DNA of 64,000 nt, from the NCBI GenBank assembly GCA_017656265.1, contig JACDOD010000001.1, positions 372,001 to 436,000 of the forward strand, written 5' to 3'. This DNA comes from Bacillaceae bacterium (GTDB lineage: Bacteria > Bacillota > Bacilli > Bacillales > Alkalibacillaceae). Each line of letters starts with the position of its first letter. Position 1 is the stretch's first letter. The position numbers and the translations under genes are program-made. Below are positions 12,037 through 20,387 of the stretch, piece by piece. Under the pieces are notes generated by a model. It saw only the letters and a list, made by a program, of their open reading frames with translations. It was not told the origin of the DNA and made no database searches.

Positions 12037-12150
12037 AACTCTATTCCTCCTGTATGGTTTTTTCCTCCGTTTGATTCATCTTTCACTCAGGGACTTGCTG
12101 AGCAAGCACCTCCTGTGAAATCCCCAAACGTGTGTATTCACACCAAAAGT
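12037..12150 (-). promoter_or_regulatory. Folded rpsB leader with a 12-codon ORF
   Basis: Downstream of the rpsB promoter the transcript can form a GTGTG-AATA-CACAC hairpin and then nested helices: GTTTG pairing with CAAAC, TTTCAC with GTGAAA, and an inner CTTGC-TCA-GCAAG hairpin. Autoregulatory leaders are common before ribosomal protein operons, so S2 feedback is a reasonable inference. At 12041-12079 an ORF reads [12 protein letters not shown]; its TAG stop lies within the S2 ribosome site, 4 nt before the S2 ATG. Confidence 0.5.
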
Positions 12151-12151
12151 T

Positions 12152-12180
12152 AATATATCATAAGGGAAATTTCTAATCAA
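12152..12180 (-). promoter_or_regulatory. SigA-type promoter of rpsB
   Basis: TTGATT (12175-12180), a 17-nt spacer, then TATATT (12152-12157) on the minus strand, about 110 nt before the rpsB start. It lies between the swrB stop and the rpsB leader, so rpsB does not depend on fla/che transcription. Confidence 0.8.
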
Positions 12181-12194
12181 GAAAAAATCGTGTG

Positions 12195-12671
12195 TTAGGT
12201 GTAAAATTTAACAATGAGTTCGATTTCAGTTTTCCCTTTATTTAATTTTTGGGCAATTTCATCAATACTATACCCCTCTTTATACAATTGGAGAGCCTTA
12301 GATTTATAGGATGGCTGTTCAACACGAATCTGATCATTTTCGAGGAGTTTCTCAGGCTGATAATGACCTTTATTCTTATGGACAGGAGCCAATTGTTTTT
12401 CCACCGGCCGTTTAGGAGGCATTTCTTTTAAATCCGGATTCGGTTTGTTGTTTTCTTCCTTTTTGTCATCATTTAAAATCTTGACCAGCTTTTCATTTTC
12501 TTCTTTCAGTTCCAGGAGATAGGAATTAAATAGATTTTCCATTTCCCTCATGGATTTTTTATACTGCTGATCACTGTTTAACGCCATATTATATTTGCGG
12601 TATAAGAAAATAAACAAAGCAAGTGTAATCCCATGCAAAATCAAGCTGAAAATAACTAAAAATGTTAACAT
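12195..12671 (-). CDS. swrB: SwrB-like protein, last gene of the fla/che operon
   Basis: In B. subtilis SwrB sits at this position and promotes activation of the flagellar export apparatus and SigD-dependent expression. The 158-residue protein has one N-terminal membrane helix (about 3-24), a coiled coil (~35-70), a charged linker and a C-terminal helix-turn-helix-like end (ALQLYKEGYSIDEIAQKLNKGKTEIE). That end, the helix and the context support the call, although the middle is poorly conserved. It starts 18 nt after the small gene upstream. No clear terminator follows, so read-through into rpsB is possible. Confidence 0.75.
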   Translation of the reverse strand: MLTFLVIFSLILHGITLALFIFLYRKYNMALNSDQQYKKSMREMENLFNSYLLELKEENEKLVKILNDDKKEENNKPNPDLKEMPPKRPVEKQLAPVHKNKGHYQPEKLLENDQIRVEQPSYKSKALQLYKEGYSIDEIAQKLNKGKTEIELIVKFYT

Positions 12672-12689
12672 ACCATCCCTACTTTTCTT

Positions 12690-12998
12690 TTATCTAGTAA
12701 AGTCAATGTTTTTCCCTAAATACGGGTGTGATAGGCTTTTTATATCCTTTTTTGATTTATTATAAGAAAGGTTTTTTGTTGGTTTTTTCTGCCCACTCTG
12801 TTCATCTTTGCGGATCATGGCCTTGTCTTTATGATTGGCTTCATTGATTTTTTTGCGTTTTAGTTCTTCCTGGACCAATTGTGTCTGTGCCAGCATATCC
12901 TGGATATTTTGACCTTTTTGCTGCATTTGTTCCTGTATTTTGCCCGCATCCTGTGTTCTTGGAAGTGCTATTTGCATTTCAACGGCTCTCCAGCTCAT
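12690..12998 (-). CDS. Small charged protein of unknown function between fapA and swrB
   Basis: I do not recognise a function. The 102-residue product is cytoplasmic in appearance, with a hydrophobic start (SWRAVEMQIALPRTQDAGKI), a predicted coiled coil rich in Gln, Glu and Lys (~18-75), and a C-terminal HPYLGKNIDFTR that I recall in similar small proteins at this locus in other Bacillaceae. The ATG has GGAAGTG upstream. Placed 25 nt after fapA and 18 nt before swrB, it is co-transcribed with late fla/che genes. A role in motility is inference from position only. Confidence 0.7.
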   Translation of the reverse strand: MSWRAVEMQIALPRTQDAGKIQEQMQQKGQNIQDMLAQTQLVQEELKRKKINEANHKDKAMIRKDEQSGQKKPTKNLSYNKSKKDIKSLSHPYLGKNIDFTR

Positions 12999-13023
12999 TT
13001 TTCATCACTTCCTTAAAAAGGGG

Positions 13024-14415
13024 TTATAAGGTGGTAATACGAACGTCGTGTTCCTCAAACCGGACTGTCACATGCTGGTATTGTTTATAGATTCTTCGAT
13101 GATATTTTCCATGAATAAATTCAACATTAGGGTATAAAATTCCTTGAACATTTACTTTGTTGTGCTTTGTACTAACCTGTTCATCTTTCATCTTTGCCAA
13201 TTCATCTTCTACTTCATTTAACTCTGTTAAGGCTGTTTTCATTGAATGGCGCTGCCGTATCAGCAACAGCCGCTCTTTTTCAGAAAGAGATGAATGCTGC
13301 TGTTTCTCTACAAGCTTACTACCTAAAATTTTAAGCTTTTGAATGGATTCATTCAACTCATCACGCTTTTTTTCCAGTTCATTTAATTTCGTCTGGGTTT
13401 TTTTATTGTTTCCGATAAACAACAATGTTTTGGTGCTTAGACGATTGCCGATATCCTTCGCTTCAATTTGCTTCCCTGCTGAAACAGAACCCCCGATTAT
13501 ATTTCCCTTTTGACAATAAATGCTGTCTTTTGCCATGCATTCACTATGTAAAATAGAGTTTTCTACAAAAATATCCCTTCCAGCCTCAATGGTTCCCTGA
13601 TTAATATACCCGGCATGAACATCGAGCCCGGCTTTAATTTTGCCCTTTTTCAGGCCGGCAACTCCTTCACTGATAAATATTGAACCGCCTGCTTTTAATG
13701 TGGCCGCTTCCACTAACCCGTAAACCCGAATATCACCCTTTGCCTGGATGGTGAAGCCAGTAGGGACATTTCCCCGAATTACAATAGATCCAATGAAATC
13801 GAGATTCCCTGTTTTCATGTCTAAATCGCCATTTACTTCATATACCGGTACAACAGAAATATTGTTCCCCAGCAGATGAACCTGTCCATCATCCGTTGCA
13901 TAGATTGAATTTTCTTCGATATTCAGCTCGGTATTCTTGCCTGCCCGCAGCAACGGCTTCTTTCCCTTTTTTGGAGGAAGAGGTTTGCCAAAGATATTTT
14001 TCCCTGGCTCACCCGGTTTTGGCGGAACAATAGTAGCCAGTTTCTCTCCTTTTTTGGTAGACGGTATTTTCATCACTTCTCTAAAATTCACTCGATCTTT
14101 ATCATGCTGATCAGCTAAAGCAGAAGTGTTTAAATCTTTGTCAAAAATAATTTTTCCGTCTTCTCCATGTTTTGGGGGAATTCCCTTTGCGATGGTTACA
14201 GGAAATTCCTGCTTTTTGAGACCCGCCGCAATTTTTTCAGCCATATCTTCATCTATGCCGAAAACAATTTTATGTTCCTTTAATTCTTTGAGCAAATCTT
14301 CTTTCGTAAACGCCAGATTATCATAATTTCCCTTCAAAAGATGAAGCCTGGCTTCAAGATAATCCTTAGAGATCTCCACCTCAAAAAAATCGTCAAAATA
14401 TTGGATGTGAGCCAA
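13024..14415 (-). CDS. fapA: FapA family protein (DUF342)
   Basis: FapA-type proteins carry a right-handed beta-helix of short polymer-like repeats. In Vibrio a member helps place the flagellar pole protein; its role in Bacillaceae is not known to me. The 463-residue protein has an N-terminal domain (~1-160), a beta-helix region (~165-320, with repeats such as IQAKGDIRVYGLVEAATLKA) and a C-terminal coiled coil (~330-410). The start is TTG at 14415 with GAGGTG at 6 nt; an in-frame GTG 3 codons earlier overlaps that site. B. subtilis lacks this gene between sigD and swrB. Confidence 0.85.
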   Translation of the reverse strand: MAHIQYFDDFFEVEISKDYLEARLHLLKGNYDNLAFTKEDLLKELKEHKIVFGIDEDMAEKIAAGLKKQEFPVTIAKGIPPKHGEDGKIIFDKDLNTSALADQHDKDRVNFREVMKIPSTKKGEKLATIVPPKPGEPGKNIFGKPLPPKKGKKPLLRAGKNTELNIEENSIYATDDGQVHLLGNNISVVPVYEVNGDLDMKTGNLDFIGSIVIRGNVPTGFTIQAKGDIRVYGLVEAATLKAGGSIFISEGVAGLKKGKIKAGLDVHAGYINQGTIEAGRDIFVENSILHSECMAKDSIYCQKGNIIGGSVSAGKQIEAKDIGNRLSTKTLLFIGNNKKTQTKLNELEKKRDELNESIQKLKILGSKLVEKQQHSSLSEKERLLLIRQRHSMKTALTELNEVEDELAKMKDEQVSTKHNKVNVQGILYPNVEFIHGKYHRRIYKQYQHVTVRFEEHDVRITTL

Positions 14416-14449
14416 TGTAGTCACCTCACAGACGTAAGTAAAATCAAAT

Positions 14450-15214
14450 TTATTTACTGGTCAACAATTTCTTTAATTTAAATATAGCACGGCTATGTAT
14501 TTGTGAAATACGAGAAGTAGACAGATTCATGACATTTCCTATTTCCGTTAATGTTAATTCTTCTTTATAGAATAAACTCACAACCATTTGTTCTTTTTCA
14601 TTTAATGTTTGAATTGCCCTGGCAAGTTCTTTTATGTTTTCCTGTTTTAAAATATGTTCTTCCGGCAGTTCTGCTTTCTCATCGGGAATCACATATCCAA
14701 GAGCTTCTGATTTATTATCCTCCTGATCATCATTTTTTTCCTCTATAGACAATACGTTTGCAAATAGGGAATCCTTTATAATTTCCTCTACTTCCTGTTC
14801 TTCCATATCAGCTTCAACAGCAATTTCCTTTGCTGATGGAGATCTGTTTAATTGCTGTTCCAATTTTTCCACAATGGATTCTATTTTCTTCGTTTTATCC
14901 CGGATTGAACGGGGAAGCCAGTCCTCTTTTCGAAGCCCGTCCATAATGGCCCCGCGAATTCGAAATGATGCATACGTATCAAATTTCAAATCGCGTTTCA
15001 AATCAAATTTTTCTATGGCATCCACCAGTCCCATAAATCCAAGGCTGGTTATTTCCTGTTTATTTACGTTATTAGGAAGGTGGGCTGATATACGATGCAC
15101 ATGATATTGAACGAGAGGCATGTAATGTTTAACCAGCTCATTACCCGCTTCCTGATCTCTGTATTTTTTCCATTTTGTCCATAATTTCTGTACTTGAGGA
15201 GCTGAATCTTTCAA
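14450..15214 (-). CDS. sigD: RNA polymerase sigma factor SigD (FliA/sigma-28 family)
   Basis: SigD directs late flagellar, chemotaxis and autolysin genes. The 254-residue protein has region 2 (SLGFMGLVDAIEKFDLKRDLKFDTYAS, then RIRGAIMDGLRKEDWLPRS), region 3 and region 4 with the helix-turn-helix LTLTEIGNVMNLSTSRISQIHS. The start codon is TTG with GAGGAGG at 8 nt; the nearby ATG is in another frame. It is the 33rd gene of the operon. In B. subtilis the distal position of sigD makes its level sensitive to transcript length and so helps create motile and non-motile cells. Confidence 0.97.
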   Translation of the reverse strand: MKDSAPQVQKLWTKWKKYRDQEAGNELVKHYMPLVQYHVHRISAHLPNNVNKQEITSLGFMGLVDAIEKFDLKRDLKFDTYASFRIRGAIMDGLRKEDWLPRSIRDKTKKIESIVEKLEQQLNRSPSAKEIAVEADMEEQEVEEIIKDSLFANVLSIEEKNDDQEDNKSEALGYVIPDEKAELPEEHILKQENIKELARAIQTLNEKEQMVVSLFYKEELTLTEIGNVMNLSTSRISQIHSRAIFKLKKLLTSK

Positions 15215-15248
15215 TCTTCATACCTCCTCGGATGAGGATTCAGTATTT

Positions 15249-15617
15249 TCAGTCGGCATCTTGATCATGATTTAATAAATTCCGAAGAACCTCAGCTGTT
15301 CGCTCAGCTTCCTGTTGTGACATTTTTTTACCTGGATCAGCAGAGAAATGGTTATTCTTCTCACTTAGCCCATCGTGATCTGAATGTGTTCCTTTTTTAT
15401 CGGTTGACTGCCCCAGGCCTTTATTTGTTTGATTTTGTTTCAGAATATAAGATAATCCACTGCGTATAACAAACATAATGAAAAATATCAATAAAAAAAT
15501 AAGAACGCTTCTAAACAGCGACGTATAAAATGAATTCATCCCAATGGACAACACAAAAACATATAAACCAGCTATGATCCCTGCAAAAAAATTCCACCAC
15601 ATTGTTCCAGCCATCAT
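15249..15617 (-). CDS. Small two-helix membrane protein between cheD and sigD
   Basis: No family recognised. The 122-residue product has two membrane helices (about 8-27 and 33-58) followed by a hydrophilic, charged tail (~60-122) ending in a short helix (QQEAERTAEVLRNLL). The start overlaps the cheD stop by one base (TAATG), so translation is coupled. B. subtilis has no gene here. Its position between chemotaxis genes and sigD suggests a motility-linked membrane role, but nothing in the sequence shows what it does. Confidence 0.7.
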   Translation of the reverse strand: MMAGTMWWNFFAGIIAGLYVFVLSIGMNSFYTSLFRSVLIFLLIFFIMFVIRSGLSYILKQNQTNKGLGQSTDKKGTHSDHDGLSEKNNHFSADPGKKMSQQEAERTAEVLRNLLNHDQDAD

Positions 15618-16114
15618 TAAATATCCTTTACACCTTTATTGACTGTTCGGATGTTCAGCATCCCGGTTTCCGGATTAAATTCAATGGTGCGCCCATTTTT
15701 TCCTCCCACATCTTCAGCAACGATCGGAATCCTAAAAATATCAAGCTGCTTTTTTACAGCCTCCACATTTCTGGGGCCAATCCGCATCATATCTCCGCCG
15801 GTGGAAAATTGAAACATCTGAGCGCCACCGGCCATTTTTGCTCTTAATGCATATTTTTTGGCTCCTTCTTTCATGAGAAGGTCGAGCAGTTCTTTAATAG
15901 CTGTATCTGCATATTTAGCTTTATTAAGTGTCTTCCCTTTTGAGAGAGATGAGTCTGGCAGCATGACATGTGCTAAACCAGCAATTTGTTTGGCTTGATC
16001 ATATATCACAACTCCTACACAGGAACCTAATCCTGAAGTTCGAATTACACCTGGAGCCCTGACTACATTCAGATCTGCGATTCCTACTTTTACAACTTCC
16101 TTCAGCTTATTCAT
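15617..16114 (-). CDS. cheD: Chemoreceptor glutamine deamidase CheD
   Basis: CheD deamidates receptor glutamines and, in B. subtilis, binds CheC and stimulates its phosphatase activity. Catalytic Cys and His are visible at C32 (GLGSCVGV) and H49 (GLAHVMLP). The 165-residue length is standard. It overlaps cheC by 8 nt, matching their physical partnership. The start ATG lies inside the cheC 3' end. Confidence 0.97.
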   Translation of the reverse strand: MNKLKEVVKVGIADLNVVRAPGVIRTSGLGSCVGVVIYDQAKQIAGLAHVMLPDSSLSKGKTLNKAKYADTAIKELLDLLMKEGAKKYALRAKMAGGAQMFQFSTGGDMMRIGPRNVEAVKKQLDIFRIPIVAEDVGGKNGRTIEFNPETGMLNIRTVNKGVKDI

Positions 16115-16745
16115 CTATATTTACTCCTAATGCCTTAAAGATCTTTTCAAATGAATCCGGGTCCGGCAACAGGAAAAAGTGTCCTTTAATTTCTCCCCTG
16201 TCACTATTTTCTTCCTCCAGAATGGTATCAATGACAATTACGTAATCCGATACCTGAGATAGTTCAATCAAGCCCATCGTCAAAATTGCTCCTGCCATGT
16301 CAATGGAGGCTGACGGGACAGACGGCTGCATATTCAAGCTGGTAAAATCCGAAAGTGCGGAGAGATACGAACCGGACAGTATATTTCCCATTTCCAGAAA
16401 TGCCGAGATTCCCATTTCAGAATACGGGGGTTCTTCAAAAGTAATTGAAGAATCCCCTGTCATCACCTGGACAAAATAGGATACATGTTCAGGGGGAAGG
16501 ACGAAAAACATATTCCCTGGCGTATCGCCTTCAATACGAACAAAAACAGCTGCTACAACTTGATCGCTTCCGCCTGCAAGTTCAACCATTTCATCATAGG
16601 TAGCAACCTGTACAGTTGGAATTTTTAAATTGATTTTACGATTCAACAGCCTGGATAAGGATGTCGCTGCATTTCCGGCACCTATATTCCCTATTTCTTT
16701 TAAAATGTCTAGATGTACCTGATTAAGTTTTTCGACAAATGACAT
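16107..16745 (-). CDS. cheC: CheY-P phosphatase CheC
   Basis: CheC removes phosphate from CheY-P and takes part in adaptation together with CheD. Both active-site pairs are intact: E17/N20 in [11 protein letters not shown] and E118/N121 in [10 protein letters not shown]. The 212-residue length matches B. subtilis. It begins directly after the cheW stop codon. With FliY (same fold, encoded upstream) the cell has two phosphatases of this family and no CheZ. Confidence 0.97.
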   Translation of the reverse strand: MSFVEKLNQVHLDILKEIGNIGAGNAATSLSRLLNRKINLKIPTVQVATYDEMVELAGGSDQVVAAVFVRIEGDTPGNMFFVLPPEHVSYFVQVMTGDSSITFEEPPYSEMGISAFLEMGNILSGSYLSALSDFTSLNMQPSVPSASIDMAGAILTMGLIELSQVSDYVIVIDTILEEENSDRGEIKGHFFLLPDPDSFEKIFKALGVNIDE

Positions 16746-17213
16746 TTATGATGTTCCTTCCACTGTTTGAATTTGTTTTAATTCGTCTCTGGATAAAACC
16801 TTGTCTAAATTTAATAGAATCAGAAGCCGTTTATCCAGTTTGGCAACTCCATGAATATAATCTGCTTCTACTGAACCCACAACTTCTGGCGGGGGTTCAA
16901 TCGTGCTCTCTGGTATATCAATTACATCATTGGCTCCATCAACAATCATTCCTACTTCTTTATCATCAATATTAACAATAATAATCCTGGTGCTGTCTGT
17001 ATATTCAGCTGTTTCCAGGTCAAAACGCTCTCTTAAATCAATAATGGGAGTCACAACTCCCCGAAGGTTAATAACACCCTTAACAAACTCTGGTGTTCTT
17101 GGGACCCGTGTGATATTTTGCATTCGTTCAATGGAGCCTACATATTTTACCGGTACGCCATACTCCTCTTCCTTCAACTGAAAAACAATTACTTTCATAT
17201 ATTCTTCTGACAT
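16746..17213 (-). CDS. cheW: Chemotaxis coupling protein CheW
   Basis: CheW links receptors to the CheA kinase. The 155-residue protein is a single CheW domain with the conserved GVINLRGVVTPIIDLRERF block near the middle. The start is the ATG at 17213 with GGGAGG at 7 nt; longer in-frame options reach into the cheA 3' end and lack a site. It lies between cheA and cheC as in B. subtilis. Confidence 0.96.
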   Translation of the reverse strand: MSEEYMKVIVFQLKEEEYGVPVKYVGSIERMQNITRVPRTPEFVKGVINLRGVVTPIIDLRERFDLETAEYTDSTRIIIVNIDDKEVGMIVDGANDVIDIPESTIEPPPEVVGSVEADYIHGVAKLDKRLLILLNLDKVLSRDELKQIQTVEGTS

Positions 17214-17242
17214 ATCGATTCCTCCCATTTCATCATAATCTA

Positions 17243-19306
17243 TCATTTAATCAAAGCATTGGTGTCAACAATTAATGCTACTTCACCATTTCCTAAAATC
17301 GTTGCACCTGAAATGGCAAACACATTGGTCAAATAATTGCCTAATGACTTCAATACGATTTCTTGCTGTCCTATGAACGAATCTACTACCATTCCTGCCA
17401 TTTTTTCGCCCTTTCTTACGATGACAATCGAATAGAGATCGTCTTGTTCACTTTCATCATGAGGCACTTCAAAAACTTCTTTCAGATGAACAAGCGGTAC
17501 AACCTTTCCTCTGAAGTCAATGACTTGTTTATTATGTGCATGCATGATATCTTCTTTTTTCACAATAGCTGTTTCAATAATGGATGACAACGGAATCGCA
17601 TATCTCTCGTTCGCTATTTCCACTAACATGACAGAAATAATTGATAGTGTCAGCGGTAATTGTATCGAAAATAGTGATCCCTCACCAGGCTTTGATTCGA
17701 TCGTAATGGAACCGCCCAGGGATTCAATTGTGTTTTTCACAACATCCAGGCCTACTCCACGGCCAGACACATCAGAAATTTTGTCAGCTGTTGAAAATCC
17801 GCTGGCCATGATTAACTCATAAATCTGCTGATCGGTCATACTCTCGCTTTGTTCTCTGGTAATAACCCCGTTCTGGACGGCTTTGTTAATCACTTTTTCT
17901 TTGTTAATGCCCTGTCCATCATCTTCAATTTCTACATAAACATGATTTCCGCTGTGATAGGCTTTGAGTTTAAGGGTTCCCTGCTCAGGTTTCCCTTTCT
18001 TCACTCGCTCTTCTGGGATTTCAATTCCGTGATCCAGAGCATTTCGAATCAGGTGAACCAGGGGATCCCCAATTTCATCAATGACGGTCCGGTCTAATTC
18101 CGTCTCCTGGCCAATCACCTGAAAATCTACTTTTTTATTCAGATCCCTTGCCAATTGTCGTACCATTCGCGGGAATCGGTTAAACACTTGTTCAATAGGA
18201 ACCATGCGCATAGTCAAAATAATATTTTGTAAATCACTGGAAATTCTAGACATTCGCTCAACAGTTTCTTTTAAATCATTATGATTTAACTCATAAGAAA
18301 TCTGCTCCAGTCTTCCCCTGTCAATCACAAGCTCTTCAAATAAGTTCATTAATACATCAAGCCGGTCAATGTTAACCCTGATGGTTTTGCTTACTGATTT
18401 TTTCTTCGATTCTTTTTGGGCCTTAGGTGCTTTTTCATTTTCGGCAGCTTTTTCAGGTTTCTCCTGTTTCGACTCTTGTTCTTCTGCGTCATCTTTCCTT
18501 AGCTTTTTCTTTGATTCGATGAATTGATTGACAAGAAATGGATTCACTTCTACATTCTCTATTTCAGAAACTTTCATAATTCGTGCTGAAATATCTTCTT
18601 TTGCTTCTTTAGTAACAAGCAAAACGTCAAAATCATATTCAAATTTTTCTTCTTCTAAATCTTCAACTGATGGATTGGATTTAATAACTTCCCCAACCTG
18701 CTCCAGAATTTCAAACACCATATAAACCCTTGCTGCCTTTAACAAACAGTCTTCCCTTAACCTGACGTGTACGTGAAAGTTTTGAAAATTTCGATCCTTT
18801 GATTCCTGAAGTACGGTTAATTCAAATTCATCAAGATTCTGGAACGGAGAATCTGCATCCACTTCGGATACTGGTGCTGCCTCATAAGTTGCAGCGACTT
18901 CATTCTGCTGTACTTCTAGCGGCATTTCACCCTTTTCAATCTGTTGTAATTTTGCTACAACATCCTGTACATCTTTTTTTCCGTCTCCGCCGTCTGCAAT
19001 ATCAAATATAATCTCTTCCAGATATTCAACGGCTTCGAACACAATATCCAGCATATTGGAATCTACCTGAATCTGTTCGTTTCGGACAGCGTCAAGAACG
19101 TTTTCCATTTTATGGGTTAAATCTGCCAGGTCTTCAAATCCCATTGTAGCTGACATACCCTTTAACGTATGCGCTGCCCTGAAAATTTCCTGTACAATAC
19201 TTAGTTCCGTTGGGTTCTTTTCGAGTTCAAGCAATTGATCATTCATCGTCTGTAAATGTTCTTTACTTTCATCGATGAACACTTCAAGATACTGATTCAT
19301 TTCCAT
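17243..19306 (-). CDS. cheA: Chemotaxis histidine kinase CheA
   Basis: CheA autophosphorylates and passes phosphate to CheY and CheB. Domains in order: HPt with the phospho-accepting H46 (AAHTLKG), a P2 docking domain (~155-260), a Lys/Glu-rich linker, a dimerisation domain, the HATPase domain (N box LIRNALDHGIE, then DDGQGI, GFSTADKISDVSGRGVGLDVV) and a C-terminal CheW-like domain. The length of 687 residues is normal. The start is ATG at 19306 with GGGGG at 7 nt; an in-frame TTG two codons earlier is less likely. Confidence 0.97.
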   Translation of the reverse strand: MEMNQYLEVFIDESKEHLQTMNDQLLELEKNPTELSIVQEIFRAAHTLKGMSATMGFEDLADLTHKMENVLDAVRNEQIQVDSNMLDIVFEAVEYLEEIIFDIADGGDGKKDVQDVVAKLQQIEKGEMPLEVQQNEVAATYEAAPVSEVDADSPFQNLDEFELTVLQESKDRNFQNFHVHVRLREDCLLKAARVYMVFEILEQVGEVIKSNPSVEDLEEEKFEYDFDVLLVTKEAKEDISARIMKVSEIENVEVNPFLVNQFIESKKKLRKDDAEEQESKQEKPEKAAENEKAPKAQKESKKKSVSKTIRVNIDRLDVLMNLFEELVIDRGRLEQISYELNHNDLKETVERMSRISSDLQNIILTMRMVPIEQVFNRFPRMVRQLARDLNKKVDFQVIGQETELDRTVIDEIGDPLVHLIRNALDHGIEIPEERVKKGKPEQGTLKLKAYHSGNHVYVEIEDDGQGINKEKVINKAVQNGVITREQSESMTDQQIYELIMASGFSTADKISDVSGRGVGLDVVKNTIESLGGSITIESKPGEGSLFSIQLPLTLSIISVMLVEIANERYAIPLSSIIETAIVKKEDIMHAHNKQVIDFRGKVVPLVHLKEVFEVPHDESEQDDLYSIVIVRKGEKMAGMVVDSFIGQQEIVLKSLGNYLTNVFAISGATILGNGEVALIVDTNALIK

Positions 19307-19317
19307 TTTCAATCCCC

Positions 19318-20385
19318 CTAATTTTCCATTGCCTGTAGAATGGTTTTACTCACTTTATCAATTGGTGAAACATAGTCAACCAACCCGGTTTTAATCGCTG
19401 ATTTGGGCATTCCGAAGACAACTGCTGATTCTTCAGATTCAGCAATCACTTTAGTCAGTGGATCCTGTTGCTTGACTGCCTGCAGACCTTTCGTGCCATC
19501 AGATCCCATTCCAGTCAGTACCACAAGAACCTTTTTGTACCCCTTTAAAGTAGATAGGGAATTGAATAACACGTTAACTGATGGTCTGTGCCCGCCTGCT
19601 GCCGGATCCTTTGTGATATTTGCAGCCAGCGACATGCCTATCCTTTTTGCTTTCATATGAAAGTCTCCTGGTGCTATGTATGCAGTCCCCTCTTGAAATA
19701 ACTCGCCATGTTCGGCTTCTTTAATGTCAATAGCTGAAAGCTTGTCCAGACGATCAGCGAGGGACTTTGTGAATCTGGGCGGCATATGCTGAACAATTAA
19801 AATCGGTGCCGGAAAATCAGCTGGTATTTGTGTCAAAACCTTTTGCAAAGCACGTGGTCCACCGGTTGATACACCGATAGCCACGATCATCTTGCTTTTT
19901 TGTCTGTTGGATTTAGTTTGGACAGATAGCGGCAAAGGCTCATATTCTTCCACAGCTTCTGTCCGTGAACTTATCGATGATAAATTTGCAGCCGCTGCTT
20001 CCTTTACTTTTTCAATAATCAAATCTTTTATATTTTCAATATCAAGCGAAATAGCACCGGATGGCTTTGGAATAAAATCTACTGCTCCCAGCTGCAATGC
20101 CTTCAGTGTGGTATCGGCACCCTCCTGAGTTAAGCTGGAAAGCATAACAACAGGCAAAGGTCTGGTTTCCATGATGTTTTTCAAGGCTGTCAATCCATCC
20201 ATTACAGGCATTTCAATATCCAGCGTAACAACATCAGGCTGCCATTTTTTCAGCTTTTCGAGGCCATCTTTTCCATTTCTTGCTGTTCCCAGCACTTCTA
20301 TATTAGGATCACTATTTAATATATCGGATATCATCTTTCTCATAAAAGCTGAATCATCAATTACTAGAACTTTGATTTTATTCAC
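19318..20385 (-). CDS. cheB: Chemotaxis methylesterase CheB
   Basis: CheB demethylates and deamidates receptors when phosphorylated by CheA. A receiver domain with the phospho-acceptor D56 (TLDIEMPVMDG) is followed by a linker and the esterase domain with the catalytic Ser in GVSTGGPRAL, His in VQHMPPRFT and Asp in GMGSDGTKG. The 355-residue protein uses a GTG start with AAAGG upstream. CheR is not encoded here; in B. subtilis it lies elsewhere. Confidence 0.96.
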   Translation of the reverse strand: MNKIKVLVIDDSAFMRKMISDILNSDPNIEVLGTARNGKDGLEKLKKWQPDVVTLDIEMPVMDGLTALKNIMETRPLPVVMLSSLTQEGADTTLKALQLGAVDFIPKPSGAISLDIENIKDLIIEKVKEAAAANLSSISSRTEAVEEYEPLPLSVQTKSNRQKSKMIVAIGVSTGGPRALQKVLTQIPADFPAPILIVQHMPPRFTKSLADRLDKLSAIDIKEAEHGELFQEGTAYIAPGDFHMKAKRIGMSLAANITKDPAAGGHRPSVNVLFNSLSTLKGYKKVLVVLTGMGSDGTKGLQAVKQQDPLTKVIAESEESAVVFGMPKSAIKTGLVDYVSPIDKVSKTILQAMEN

Positions 20386-20387
20386 GG

